Below the pieces are notes generated by a model, which searched no databases, had not been told where the DNA came from, and saw only the letters and a program-made list of their open reading frames with translations. From positions 1,610,933-1,674,932 of the forward strand of contig CM019714.1 in assembly GCA_009760885.1 (NCBI GenBank): a stretch of 64,000 nt of DNA, in the 5' to 3' direction. Below are positions 10,411 to 21,914 of the stretch, one piece after another. Source of the stretch: Achatina immaculata. Its lineage: Eukaryota; Mollusca; Gastropoda; Stylommatophora; Achatinidae. The translations under genes and the position numbers were made by a program. How positions within the stretch are numbered: position 1 is the first letter of the stretch; each line of letters starts with the position of its first letter.

Positions 10411-10687
10411 CAATTATTGAGGAAAGAAGCTGGCGATGGTTGGGACATGTGCTCCGAATGACTGACAACTCACTACCAAAAAAAGCACTAAGATGGACAC
10501 CACAGGGGAGCAGAAGTAAGGGTAGACCAAAAGAGACATGGAGAAGAACAACAGAAAGGATGTTGAGCAATAGAGGGCTCACCTGGGCAAGAGCAGAAAA
10601 AAAGGCGAAAGACAGGCATTTGTGGAAAACCCTTGTGGAAGCCCCATGTGCCCTGGGCACTTAAGGTTCAGAGAGAGAGAGAGAGAG
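10411..10687 (+). mobile_element. LINE 3' end insertion (mirror of 983-1259)
   Basis: Plus strand reads 'GHVLRMTDNSLPKKALRW' to 'EAPCALGT' and then (ga)n at 10670-10687, with the 'agcatacaaatg' target repeat on both sides. It is identical to the mirrored copy, so the insertion predates the copy 1/copy 2 inversion. Confidence 0.88.
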
Positions 10688-11039
10688 AGCATACAAATGA
10701 CATAAATCCCTTGATGAGGTGGAAAAGCTTGCCGAAACAGGAAAACTTGGCGAAATACCATGCGAGCCCTATGTGACGTTTGATGGCACGGGACAGATGT
10801 AGTATGTAAGATTATGCAAACATGATGATACTTTTGTTTTCGTTTTAAATATTTTTTGTTTGTCTTTCCACGTCATACTGAAGTATCGTAAACATTTCCT
10901 TAGAACCAACTTAATCAACAGTTTTTTCAAAGAAAGGGCAGGTTCAGCTGTACATGTTGAAACAGCCATGTTGGTTCCTGTTTCCACATAGTATCATTTT
11001 TTCTGGGTACAAAATGTCTTAGAAAAGGTCCAGTGAATT

Positions 11040-11260
11040 CAGCTCTGCATAATTTTATACTTAAATTTAGTGCTGTACCATTTCATACATGAATTTAATA
11101 CTGTATAACTTCAAACTTGAATTTAGCAGTGTAAAACTCCCCACTTCAGTTAATAACGCAGTATTACTCCATGTTGAATTCAGTACTGTATATTTTCATA
11201 CTTGAATTCAACACTGTATATTTCCATACTTGAATTCAACACTGTATAACGCCATACTAG
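11040..11260. repeat. Degenerate ~28-bp tandem repeat (copy 2)
   Basis: Mirror of 415-640. Confidence 0.75.
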
Positions 11261-11593
11261 AAAGATCCTGTTAGGCATAAACCGAGGAAATTCGTATGTC
11301 ACCTGTACACATTTTACTGAATTTTCCGCTTCAGACAAGACTAAAAGGGAAAAGGGAAAATTCCCGTTTCCATGCCATTAAAGCATATTGGGGAATAAGG
11401 TATTAGGCCCGGATTTTCCGTCATCTTCGGCACATGAAAGTGTGATGTGGTCAGTATCACGCCTGGCCTATTTACCTTCCCAGATTTCTATGGTATCCAT
11501 TTTTAGAGGCTGGGTCAGCCCAAAGACTAAACATTTTCTATTCCCTATTCCCACCCTTAGAAAAAATACTATTGTATAAAAATGTAACCTTTA

Positions 11594-11758
11594 AAGATCA
11601 GCACTTCACCCCCGCTAAGATCAGCACTTCACCCCCGCTAAGAGCAGCACTTCACCCCTGCAAAGATCAGTACTTCATCCCCGCTAAGTTCAGCACTTCA
11701 CCCCCGCTAAGATCAGCACTTCAACCCCGCTAAGATCAGCACTTCACCCCCGCTAAGA
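11594..11758 (-). repeat. 23-bp minisatellite, copy 2
   Basis: About seven units of 'agatcagcacttcacccccg'-type 23-bp repeats in reverse orientation to the arrays at 1-80 and 19615-19965. Confidence 0.92.
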
Positions 11759-11759
11759 G

Positions 11760-12165
11760 AAGAATCTTAGATGGCTGCTGAGCTGACTTAATGGCAGCGC
11801 GGTTTTTGCTTGAAATGTTTAAACAAAATTATTAATCTTCACCTGAAGATTTCCCTCAAGTTTTTTGTTTTTTTTTAACGCTGATGATTATTTGATAACA
11901 GAACTTTAAAACTGTGTTGTAAGCTTCTGTAAAGCAAGCAAATGATTCAGTTTTTTTAAACACTTGTTAGTATAAATGTTCTCTGATATATTTTTATTGC
12001 CAATTTTTTTATTAATGTTTTATTTTTATTTCAAGTATTGATTTTTCTATTAAATGTGTTATTTTCTTTATAATTTTATTCAAGTTTTAAATGCTTTTTT
12101 AAATTTTAAAATTCATTTCGGTTAATCAGAGCTTTACTTATATTTTTTCTTTAAAAGTTACTAAT
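11760..12165. other. AT-rich non-coding block
   Basis: Long T- and A-runs and no ORF. Recurs inverted at 19205-19612 and forward at 24495-24900. Part of the duplicated segment. Confidence 0.7.
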
Positions 12166-12167
12166 AC

Positions 12168-12270
12168 CATGGCAGCGGCGGTGGCGCAGTAGATTAGTCA
12201 CTCGTTCGCCAACCAAACGACGTGGTTTCTATTTCTACTTATCCCACTAGCGGTCAGACCGTGGCTAACC
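12168..12270 (+). other. tRNA-like sequence (possible SINE head)
   Basis: 'ggtggcgcagtagattagtc' resembles a pol III A box. 'cgtggtttctatttctac' lies ~50 bases on; in copy 4 it reads 'ggtttcgatttc' and resembles a B box. No acceptor stem or clear cloverleaf is apparent. Repeated inverted at 19100-19205 and forward at 24903-25010. It could be a SINE head, or a tRNA relic carried along by the duplication. Confidence 0.45.
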
Positions 12271-12289
12271 CTCTACCCCCCGCCCCCCT

Positions 12290-12740
12290 CAAAAGAAAAA
12301 GTTTTTGACTTTATAAATAGAGGTTTTTACTCGTATATAGTAGTTTTTTAACTATAAATAGAAGTTTTTTTACTCATATATTGAAGATTCTTACTTATAC
12401 ATACATATATATATATATAAGTTCTTGGATTTATAAACATAATTCATTTTACTCATAAGTAGATGTTTTCGATTTTATAAATAGAAGTCTTTTTACTCAT
12501 ATATAAAGAGGTTTATGACTTGAAATAGAAGGTTTTTTAACTATAAATAGTAGTTGTTGACTCATATAAAGCTTTGACTTTATAAGTAGAAGATTTTTAA
12601 TTCATTTATAGAAGTCTTTTTTACTCATATAGAAGTTTATGACTTTAAAATGAAATCTTTATTCATATATAGAAGTTTTTGACTCATATAGAGGTTCTTG
12701 ACTTTATAAATATAGGTTTTTGACTCATATATAGGTTCTA
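12290..12740. repeat. Degenerate AT-rich tandem repeat
   Basis: Irregular alternation of 'gactttataaatagaag' and 'actcatatatagaagttttt' blocks, about 25-40 bp apart. Homologous blocks: 18640-19070 (inverted), 25030-25440 and, more diverged, 45480-45690 behind the GIMAP gene. Confidence 0.8.
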
Positions 12741-13900
12741 AGGACTGTTATAGCCGGAGGTGGGGTGAGGGATACGCTCTCCACTCCAGTTAAATGTCTC
12801 CAAGGCGTTCGTCTCAAATAGCCTCTGACAATCAAGTGCAGTTCCTGGCCTTCTCGTGGCGGAACTGTTGAAACAGACAGGAGAAGGGGCGAAAGGTGAA
12901 TTTCTGGCGCCTGAAAACCAAACGCTTCGGGTAGTTTAGAGTCTTGTTTGGTAGCTCATCTAGGAGAAGAAAAACTCTGATTTAAAACCCGCTGCTGGCG
13001 AGGCGAGGTTTTTCAGCTGCCGTGCGTGGGGTGAAACTCCTCCCGGCCAATGAAGAAAACTGCGACTAAGGTTGGCGCGCGCCGCCACCATGGAAGAAGC
13101 GAAGGAAATAATTAAGTGAGGTATTCAGTAGTCTTGAGGTCAGGGCTACTCAAATCACGGCACCTCTGCTCTAAAGGCCGGCCACGTCATATATACACCC
13201 ATACTGGGGCAGATTGCCTAAACTGGCCTAACCGAGGGGTTAAACTGGTGGCGAGATTCTTCGGCTGAAGCGCATGGGGCGAAACTCCTGCCGCCCAGTG
13301 AAAAAAATGTTATTAGGATTGCCGTACGGCGCCGCTGTGAAAAAGGTGACGGAAAGAATAAAGTGAAGTTTCATCGCTATGTCCAATAGTCTCGCGGCAA
13401 GAGCTACTCATATCATAGCACCTCTTATTTAGAGGCCAGCCACGTCCTATACACACCCATCCTGGTGAAATATGCCTAAACCAGCTTAACCCAGGGGTGA
13501 AACTCGATGGCTACGCATATCACGCTGCCTCCGCTCTAGAGGCCGGTCACGTCCTATATTCACCCATACTGGGATAATACGTCTAAACCGGCTTAAGGCA
13601 GAATTGAAAGTCACTAGTGTGGAGGATTCGTCCTCCTGGACAAAACTCCGTCCCGATCACCACCAGGAAGGATAACGGCCACGGACACAAAATGCTGAAG
13701 TCGGAGACACTGGACCTGGGCAGTCTAGATAAGCAATCACCTCTCACCCGACTGGGATATATTATATCCAAATCACGTTGAGTTTTTCCTGTGAGAAAGT
13801 CCAACGCTAGACTGGATGGGCAACCACCTCTCACCCGGAGGGGAAATATTCATATCCAAACCACGGCGAGGTTTTCCGGTGAGAAAGTATAACTCTAGAC
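12741..13900. repeat. GC-richer block with ~250-bp and ~95-bp internal repeats
   Basis: Two and a half ~250-bp units share 'ggctactcaaatcacg', 'gaggccggccacgtc', 'tatatacacccatactgg' and 'ggggcgaaactcctgcc'. They are followed by two ~95-bp units with 'cacctctcacccg' and 'ggttttccggtgagaaagt'. Short ORFs here are not conserved in copy 4 (25440-26620), so I see no gene. The start (12741-12860) also appears inverted at 18531-18650. Confidence 0.7.
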
Positions 13901-14979
13901 TAAACTTGTGCAACGAGAACCACAGTGTCATGCAATGCCACTTCTGTGCTCTGAGCTTCCATCCTGAATGAGACTATCGCGAGAACCACAGGAGTAAATT
14001 TAGCAGAATCACGGGGCGATCTCGAACGAAGAAGTCTCATAATAGAAATTTCTTTACTCACATATGGAAGATTTTGATATACTTATATTCAAACGCTTTC
14101 ACTCATAAACAAAAGATTGTGACGTATTGCTTTAAAAAATCTGAACTTGTAAAGATAAATAATCAAAGTGCACATCTCTTGAAATTTAATCCTGTTGTGA
14201 CTTATATTTTAGAATTCGTATCGGTTTCATTTGGAAGCGAGATTTGGAATGCCAGAATCTACAAGAATTTATACAAGATTATACTTTGTATTTATGCTGC
14301 CTTGATGATTACATACTGACACTTAAGAAAATATTTTATTATTAGGCAAACTTTTCTTGACTGTTCAGTTCTGTGATAAAGTTTTATGAGGCCCACTACC
14401 TAATTTTTTTAATCAATTTGCACTGCAGAAAACGATTTATTTGGGTTAGTTATCAGTTCTTTTATCTCAGATTCTTTACATATTTTGGATAAAATATACA
14501 CAAATTTCATTAAAAAGAACTTACAGAAAATTTGGATTTCATGACAGAAATGCATTATTTTAAAAGTGTGCATAAAAAGTTTGAAAGGGAAGCTTTTTTT
14601 GTGTGTGTGCTTAATTAGTAGATTTTAATGCGAATTTTAATAAAGTACGTTAAAATAGAAAAAAAGAAGGAGGCAGTTCAAATTTATCTACTTTTGTGTT
14701 GCATGTTTGAGCTTGTCAGCTGTCAGAGTGGCGTAGTAGCTGATAACGTTTAAATTATGACAGTAGAAACAGACAGTTAGGGCTCTGTCTTTCTCATACA
14801 AGATTAAGATGGCGACCTTCTGTCTTACACCAGACAGCCATTATATATTTACCGGTTCTTGTTGATGGTAAATTCAAACTGTTTGCTCCTCCTGTAAAAG
14901 TGTATTAGAAAGAGTATTCAAATTGTGGGAAATCAAATCTTACAACATTATGTACCAAAACATGCATAACGTAGCTAGA

Positions 14980-14982
<3 letters not shown>
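13901..14982. other. Non-coding duplicated sequence
   Basis: No supportable gene. Homologous to 26620-27735. The part 14060-14330 also matches 45690-45960 downstream of the GIMAP gene ('cggaagattgtgac', 'cctgttgtgac', 'agaattcat'), showing common descent from a GIMAP 3' flank. Confidence 0.65.
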
Positions 14983-15031
<49 letters not shown>

Positions 15032-15048
15032 TTATATATATATATACA
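14983..15048. repeat. (AT)n microsatellite
   Basis: Almost pure TA dinucleotide. The mariner element follows immediately, consistent with its TA target preference. The copy 4 equivalent is at 27736-27772. Confidence 0.95.
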
Positions 15049-15056
15049 CATACACA

Positions 15057-16150
15057 CACGAGGGTCACAGCGAATGTTGTGAGAAAAACAATTTTAAAAA
15101 TCAGATTTTATAGACTGAGAAAATATAAATGTATCACTTTAAGCTGCCACCTTTGCACCCCATGTTGAGGTCACATGACGTCACCATCATGAAAAAGTTA
15201 CAAGAAAGGATATAGCGGATACATTTGAAATTAACGTTTCGACTGTATCGAAGGGTGGGCAGCAATTTCTGAAGGAAGTGTCACATTTGATCAGTCCGTT
15301 TCAGCTAATGACGGCTTGCTATCAATGGAAAAGTATTCAGTCGCTAGTTGCAATAAAAGCGTGACAACGCGGAGCAGAAACAAAATGGAGGGTGCTGAAG
15401 TTTCGTTTCGTTAACGTGCTGTTACTGAGTTCCTCGTTAAAGAGGAAATCCCCGCTGCTGAAATTCACCAAAGACTTCAATTTGCTTATGGAGATGTGTG
15501 TATGGGTGCTAACAGTGTTAGGAGGTGAGTGAAAAATTTCAAAGATGGAAACACGAGCATCCAAGATTTGCCTCCCAGCGGTCGCCCTCGAACTGCCTCC
15601 ACTGAACGCAACGTGGAAAGGGTTGATAACATCATTAAACGAGACAGGCTTGTCACAGTATCTGAAATTGCTGTGTAATTTTGGAATTGGACACAATACA
15701 AGAAATGAGTGAAACCTTAGGCTATAGAAAAGTTTGTGCCCGCTGCGTCCCAAGTTTGTTTACTGGAGATCACAAAGCTGTGAGAAAAACCATCACTCAA
15801 GACCTTCTGGAAAATTCTTCCACACCCTGCCTTTAGCCCTGACCTGGCACCCAGTGATTACCATCTTTTCCGTTTTGTGATAGAACAAATGCGAGGCCAT
15901 CACTACGACACAGGAGAGAACGTCAAGAAAGCAGCGCGTCCGTGCCTTGGGTCAGCTGGAACGGAATTCTACCGGGAGGGTATTTTCAAACTTACAGAGC
16001 GATGGAAAAAATGTGTACAGAGAAATGGAGATTATGTTGAAAAGTGTAGAAAAGGATTCAGATTAAAGTGATGCATTTATATTTTCTCTTTCAATAAATT
16101 GTGATTAAAAAAAATATTTCGTCACGATTTTCGGTATGGCCCTTGTATGT
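15057..16150 (+). mobile_element. Internally deleted mariner-like element
   Basis: The left terminal repeat 'cgagggtcacagcgaatg' (15059-15076) is the approximate inverse of 'cacgattttcggtatggccc' (16123-16142). Inside, the plus strand encodes a mariner DNA-binding region with defects (15400-15680: 'AEIHQRLQFAYGDVCMG', 'LPPSGRPRTASTE') and then, after a deletion, the C-terminus of a DD34D transposase (15830-16060: 'PDLAPSDYHLF' and 'EGIFKLTERWKKCVQRNGDY'). The central part holding the first two catalytic aspartates is gone, so the element cannot make transposase. Copy 4 carries its counterpart at 27818-29792. Confidence 0.85.
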
Positions 16151-16370
16151 CAGTCACATGGTGAGAAGAAACAGTCAGAGAATACCCAACCAAGCTATCA
16201 AGTGGAACACAACAGGCCGAAGAAAAAGAGGTCGACCACGTGAAACTCTAAAGAGGACATTGTTAAAAGAGGCCAAATTAGTAGGCATAAAATCCCTTGA
16301 TGAAGTTGAAAACAGGGAAACTACTAACCGAGCTGTATGTGATATTTAACAGCACGGGAAGTTGGATGTA
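16151..16370 (+). mobile_element. LINE 3' end, 'RALCDV' family
   Basis: Reads 'HMVRRNSQRIPNQAIKW', 'GRRKRGRPRETLKRT' and 'GIKSLDEVE', then 'RAVCDI' and a stop, followed by 'cacgggaagttggatgtaag'. It is the C-terminus of the LINE whose longer copy is at 50700-52140. Deleted in the 'ERLVEDRKNWRTTL' part. Confidence 0.85.
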
Positions 16371-16375
16371 AGATG

Positions 16376-16376
16376 T

Positions 16377-16416
<40 letters not shown>
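16376..16416. repeat. (AT)n microsatellite
   Basis: Pure TA run at the 3' end of a LINE fragment. Confidence 0.95.
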
Positions 16417-16417
<1 letters not shown>

Positions 16418-16589
16418 GAAATCGTGGGAATTGCCCCAGAAAGAGTCCGTGAGCTTATGTAGGTGTAGATCAACCGCTGTTGTTGATCATTTGAAACAAA
16501 AACTCGTGGAAGGCACATCTAAGTCTGAAAATATCGCACGTCGAGACTTGACTGAATATTGTTTCGCAAGCACTTATTAATATAATATA
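16417..16589. other. Non-coding spacer
   Basis: No recognisable gene. Homologous to 30175-30340 in copy 4. Confidence 0.5.
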
Positions 16590-16737
16590 AGAGGACATTG
16601 TTAAGAGAAGCCAGTTTAGTGGGCATAACATCCCTTAATGAAGTTGAAAAACTCACCGAAAACAGGAAAACGTGACAAACAACTATGCGAGCCCTATATG
16701 ACGTTTAACGGCACGGGAAGGATGTAAGATGTAAGAA
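16590..16737 (+). mobile_element. Second LINE 3' end, 'RALCDV' family
   Basis: 'aggacattgttaagagaagc' to 'gacgtttaacggcacgggaa' with a 'gtaagatgtaag' tail. It is a tandem neighbour of the fragment at 16151-16370. Counterpart at 30340-30487. Confidence 0.8.
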
Positions 16738-17024
16738 GCAATTATTATTAATACTGATTCTTATTATAAATACTAACTCTTATTATTAATACTGATTCTT
16801 ATTATAAATACTAACTCTTATTATTAATACTGATTCTTATTATAAATACTAACTCTTATTATTAATACTGATTCTTATTATAAATACTAACTCTTATTAT
16901 TAATACTGAATCTTATTATAAATACTAACTCTTATTATTAATACTGATTCTTATTATAAATACTAACTCTTATTATTAATACTGATTCTTATTATAAATA
17001 CTAACTCTTATTATTAATACTGAG
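16738..17024. repeat. 38-bp minisatellite (~7.5 units)
   Basis: Unit built of 'tattattaatactgattc' plus 'ttattataaatactaactc'. Copy 4 has only ~2.6 units at 30490-30588, so the array expanded or contracted after the duplication. Confidence 0.92.
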
Positions 17025-17960
17025 ACCCCGACATAGTGTTGCCAGCTCTAGCGGGAGAAGGTCCACTATTTATGAAAGTGAAGGGGGAGAAATAATAAAG
17101 ATATACTTTTTTTGACTGATAAAAATATTGAAAATATCTGAGCTGTCTCGTTTTGAGAGTAATTTGACGCTTTAATGGCTGTTTAAAGAAAATTAATATC
17201 TAGTATATATTGTGTAAAGTGTATGTGTATGCACGTTTTCATTAATATAGCTTGATATTCAGAGTTGGTAGCACTGAAACCAGTAAATGACTGAGCACTG
17301 ACTCGAAGGTATGCACGTGCCCAACAATTTCTTCTTCTTTCCATCATGGTTGGAAAATCAAGAAGATACCCCATAGTCCTCCATACGTGTCTTTTGTTCT
17401 CTCAAGTATGATTCACATCGCTTCATTCTGTATCCTTTCTTAAATAAACTGGTTTGCTAGCTGAAGTTTTTAGTTGTGTATTGCACATCCAAGTTTAATA
17501 GGCCACTGTACGAGTAGTACATTAGGGGGCACTGAGAATGTGGCCTGGGAGAAAATGAGGCCGAAGTATGACCAAGCCTGGGAAACTCTGGATTAGTCCA
17601 TCATACTTGTATGTTGAAGTATAAGCAAGCACGATTTATGTTGTTAGGTACCAAGGTAAAAAAAAAGCTGACATAATTAGAAGACAGGACTTTCTCGTCA
17701 TAGTAACGCCAAGATGACCTGTACTACAAATGAATCAGTAAAAGGGCCGGCATGGCACCATTAAAGAAGAATTTTTGTTGTGTATGATGTACTGGTCACG
17801 TTTTGTGCTTATATTGCCATCAATTCTGTTACTTCTCAATATCTTCTCCTGAGAGGATCTTCTAACTATTCCAACACCTGGAATCAACTAGGAGGTCACT
17901 GAACTATACGTAAAGTAACTATACAACACAAGTTCTCAACATTCTACACACACATTGTGT
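17025..17960. other. Non-coding duplicated sequence
   Basis: Closely matches 30589-31516. No ORF with family similarity. I see nothing beyond anonymous repeat-segment DNA. Confidence 0.6.
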
Positions 17961-18514
17961 CCTTAGCCACACGACAGAATGAAGACTCAATCATTCCACA
18001 GCTGTCCTTGGCCACACGATAGAATGAAGACTCAGTCATTCCACAGCTGTCCTTGGCCACACGACAGAATGAAGACTCAGTCATTCCACAGCTGTCCTTG
18101 GCCGCACGACAGAATGAAGACTCAGTCATTCCACAGCTGTCCTTGGCCACACGACAGAATGAAGACTCAGTCATTCCACAGCTGTCCTTGGCCACACGAC
18201 AGAATGAAGACTCAGTCATTCCACAGCTGTCCTTGGCCACACGACAGAATGAAGACTCAGTCATTCCACAGCTGTCCTTGGCCACACGACAGAATGAAGA
18301 CTCAGTCATTCCACAGCTGTCCTTGGCCACACGACAGAATGAAGACTCAGTCATTCCACAGCTGTCCTTGGCCACACGACAGAATGAAGACTCAGTCATT
18401 CCACAGCTGTCCTTGGCCACACGACAGAATGAAGACTCAGTCATTCCACAGCTGTCCTTGGCCCCACGACAGAATGAAGACTCAATCATTCCACAGCTGT
18501 CCTTGGCCCCACGA
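17961..18514. repeat. 45-bp minisatellite (~12 units)
   Basis: Nearly identical 45-bp units containing 'gacagaatgaagactcagtc' and 'attccacagctgtccttggc'. Because 45 is divisible by three, several frames on both strands stay open by periodicity (15-residue repeats). Only ~2 units exist at 31517-31610 in copy 4. Not a gene. Confidence 0.95.
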
Positions 18515-19099
18515 CAAGGCCACGAGAAGGCCAGGAGCTGCACTTGACTCTCAGACGCTATTTGAGACGAAAGCCTTGGAGACATTTAACTGGAGTAGAG
18601 AGCGTATTCCTCACCCCACCTCCGGCTATAACAGTCCTTAGAACCTATATATGAGTCAAAAACCTATATTTATAAAGTCAAGAACTTCTATATGAGTCAA
18701 AAACGTCTATATATGAATAAAGATTTCATTTTAAAGTCATAAACCTCTATACATGAGTAAAAAATACTTCTATAAATAAATAAAAAAAACTAATACTTAT
18801 AAAGTCAAAGCTTTATATGAGTCAACAACTACTATTTATAGTTAAAAACCTTCTATTTCAAGTCATAAACCTCTATATATGAGTAAAAAGACTTCTATTT
18901 ATAAAATCGAAAACATCTACTTATGAGTAAAATGAATTCTGTTTATAAATCCAAGAACTTATATATATATATATGAGTAAAAATCTTCAATATATGAGTA
19001 AAAAAACTTCTATTTATAGTTAAAAAACTACTATATACGAGTAAAATCCTCTATTTATAAAGTCAAAAACTTTTTTTTTGGGGGGGGGGGGGGTGGGGG

Positions 19100-19205
19100 T
19101 GATGGAGGGCTAACCACGGTATGACCGCTACTGCGATAAGTAGAAATCGAAACCACGTCGTTTGGTTGGCGAACGAGTGACTAATCTACTGCGCTACCGC
19201 GGCTG
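19100..19205 (-). other. tRNA-like sequence, copy 3
   Basis: Reverse complement of the 12168-12270 element, including 'gaaatcgaaaccacgtcg' (B-box-like on the minus strand) and 'ctaatctactgcgctaccgc'. Confidence 0.45.
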
Positions 19206-19614
19206 CCGTGGTATTAGTAACTTTTAAAGAAAAAATATAAGTAAAGCTCTGATTAACCGAAATGAATTTTAAAATTTAAAAAAGCATTTAAAACTTGAAT
19301 AAAATTATAAAGAAAATAACACATTTAATAGAAAAATCAATACTTGAAATAAAAATAAAACATTAATAAAAAAATTGGCAATAAAAATATATCAGAGAAC
19401 ATTTATACTAACAAGTTTTAAAAAAAACTGAATCATCTGCTTGCTTTACAGAAGCTTACAACACAGTTTTAAAGTTCTGTTATCAAATAATCATCAGCGT
19501 TAAAAAAAACAAAACTTGAGGGAAATCTTCGGGTGAAGGTTAATAATTTTGTTTAAACATTTCAAGCAAAAACTGCGCTGCCATTAAGTCAGCTCAGCAG
19601 CCATCTAAGATTCT

Positions 19615-19965
19615 GCTCTTAGCGGGGGTGAAGTGCTGATCTTAGCGGGGGTGAAGTGCTGATCTTAGCGGGGGTGAAGTGCCGCTCTCAGCGGGGATGA
19701 AGTGCTGATCTTAGTGGGGGTGAAGTGCTGATCTTAGCGGGGATGAAGTGCTGATCTTAGCTGGGGTGAAGTGCTGATCTTAGCGGGTCTGAAGTGCTGA
19801 TCTTAGCAGGGGTGAAGTGCTGAACTTAGCGGGGATGAAGTACTGATCTTTGCGGGGGTGAAGTGCAGCTCTTAGCGGGGGTGAAGTGCTGATCTTAGCG
19901 GGGTGGAAGTGCTGATCCTAGCGGGGGTGAAGTGCTGATCTTAGCAGGGGTGAAGTGCTGATCTT
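19615..19965 (+). repeat. 23-bp minisatellite, copy 3 (~15 units)
   Basis: Longest of the four arrays. Units vary at a few positions (for example 'gcggggatgaagt' and 'gcgggtctgaagt'). Confidence 0.93.
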
Positions 19966-20304
19966 TAAAGGTTACATTTTTATACAATAGTATTTTTTCT
20001 AAGGGTGGGAATAGGGAATAGAAAATGTTTAGTCTTTGGGCTGACCCAGCCTCTAAAAATGGATACCATAGAAATCTGGGAAGGTAAATAGGCCAGGCGT
20101 GATACTGACCACATCACACTTTCATGTGCCGAAGATGATGGAAAATCCGGGCCTAATACCTTATTCCCCAATATGCCTTAATGGCATGGAAACGGGAATT
20201 TTCCCTTTTCCCTTTTAGTCTTGTCTGAAGCGGAAAATTCAGTAAAATGTGTACAGGTGACATACGAATTTCCTCGGTTTATGCCTAACAGGATCTTTCT
20301 AGTA

Positions 20305-20550
20305 TGGCGTTATACAGTGTTGAATTCAAGTATGGAAATATACAGTGTTGAATTCAAGTATGGAAATATACAGTGTTGAATTCAAGTATGAAAATATACA
20401 GTACTGAATTCAACATGGAGTAATACTGCGTTATTAACTGAAGTGGGGAGTTTTACACTGCTAAATTCAAGTTTGAAGTTATACAGTATTAAATTCATGT
20501 ATGAAATGGTACAGCACTAAATTTAAGTATAAAATTATGCAGAGCTGAAT
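20305..20550. repeat. Degenerate ~28-bp tandem repeat (copy 3)
   Basis: As 415-640, with three instead of two leading perfect units. Confidence 0.75.
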
Positions 20551-21456
20551 TCACTGGACCTTTTCTAAGACATTTTGTACCCAGAAAAAATGATACTATG
20601 TGGAAACAGGAACCAACATGGCTGTTTCAACATGTACAGCTGAACCTGCCCTTTCTTTGAAAAAACTGTTGATTAAGTTGGTTCTAAGGAAATGTTTACG
20701 ATACTTCAGTATGACGTGGAAAGACAAACAAAAAATATTTAAAACGAAAACAAAAGTATCATCATGTTTGCATAATCTTACATACTACATCTGTCCCGTG
20801 CCATCAAACACATAGGGCTCGCATGGTATTTCGCCAAGTTTTCCTGTTTCGGTAAGCTTTTCCACCTCATCAAGGGATTTATGTCATTTGTATGCTACTA
20901 GTACTGAAATGGAAACTTGATAAGGAGCTAATTCGTGTAAAGACCAACTATTTCCTATCTAGTTTTAAACACTAAAAGCTTCTCTGAAATATAAGTATAA
21001 TATATTCACATTTTCTAGTTCCCGTTACCTTAGAAACATCTTTCCATTTTTCCTGATTCAGACTTTCATTTTAAGAAGATAATTTAACACAGATTAAGTC
21101 TAACGCAGAAGACGTACTTCATTTCTATGCAAAATTTAGCAACACTTCTCCTTCACGAACCACTACTCTGGGATAACTTTTGACAAGATGACACCAGATA
21201 GTAAAAAAGAGAAACTGATTTACCTTAGACATCTGCTGAACAGGACACGAAAAGCTTGCAAAAGATATGTTATCTATAATTTTATAACTTACTTTGAACA
21301 GGAAACAGTACGTGCATAGTGTCTCGGAAATATAGATTTATTTTCTAAGAACTGAGAAATTACAAAATGACATTTATATTATTTTTTCAACGAATCAAGC
21401 CAATCCAATAGTTTTTTTTCTTCCTTTCATTACAATTAATCTACAATGAATCGTCC

Positions 21457-21914
21457 CAGAACTGTTGCCCTGATTAGTCATGCCATAAAATTCTGTTAAA
21501 AATCATAATCGTAAGAAAATAGAAGAAGAAGTCAATATGGTACAAGCTGGTTTCAGGCAAGGAAGAGGATCAAGAGATCGTATATTCAATATAAGATTAA
21601 TAATAGAGAAATGCAGAGAGTTTAATGTGAATCTATATTTATCCTTTATAGACTACTCAAAGGCATTTGATTGTGTACAACACCAGAAACTTTGAGAAAT
21701 AATGGAGAAACACATTTGACACAATTAACATCACTGATGTATCTAGACCAATAAGAAGCAGTAAGAATAAATGGTGAAACAACAACTTGGTTTGACATAA
21801 AACAAGGGGTCCGTCAGGGGTGCATATTGTCACCCTACTTATTTAACTTGTATACTGAAAATATAATGAAGAATGTTAGAGAAGATGTAGACAAAGAATA
21901 TTACGATGTCGTAA
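21457..21914 (+). pseudogene. Outer RTE-like LINE fragment, copy 3
   Basis: Same insertion point ('atgaatcgtcc' at 21446-21456) and same internal stop and deletion as 1831-2400, so it descends from the same insertion event. It ends after 'gatgtcgtaa', where the sequence switches to the GIMAP tail. The break is upstream of the inner-element site, so presence of the inner element cannot be judged here. Confidence 0.88.

Larger units (their letters stand above)
7320..11669 (-). repeat. Right arm of the 4.35 kb inverted repeat (part of copy 2)
   Basis: Reverse complement of 1-4350. Contains the minus-strand inner RTE leader and endonuclease, the outer RTE fragment, the LINE 3'-end insertion with its (GA)n tail, the 28-bp repeat and the start of the 23-bp array. 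Inner end at 7320, where the RTE frame joins the GIMAP tail. Confidence 0.93.
18531..21914 (+). repeat. Copy 3 of the duplicated segment (inverted relative to copy 2)
   Basis: Begins at 'ggccacgagaagg', the reverse complement of the sequence near 12862. It then runs through the inverted AT-rich repeat (18640-19070), G-run (19080-19095), tRNA-like sequence, 23-bp array (19615-19965) and 28-bp repeat (20305-20550) to the outer RTE fragment. Almost identical to copy 1 but lacks the LINE insertion 983-1259. It ends at ~21914, where the RTE joins a GIMAP tail. Confidence 0.88.

Noticed and set aside
13079..13095. Perfect Kozak-like 'gccgccaccatgg'
   Set aside because: The following frame closes quickly, and copy 4 has 'gccaccgtgg' without ATG.
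16738..17024. Possible CRISPR-like array
   Set aside because: Direct tandem units without unique spacers in a eukaryotic context; a minisatellite.
17944..18641. Long overlapping ORFs of 164-220 codons over the 45-bp array
   Set aside because: Open in several frames on both strands because 45 is divisible by three. No unique coding sequence.
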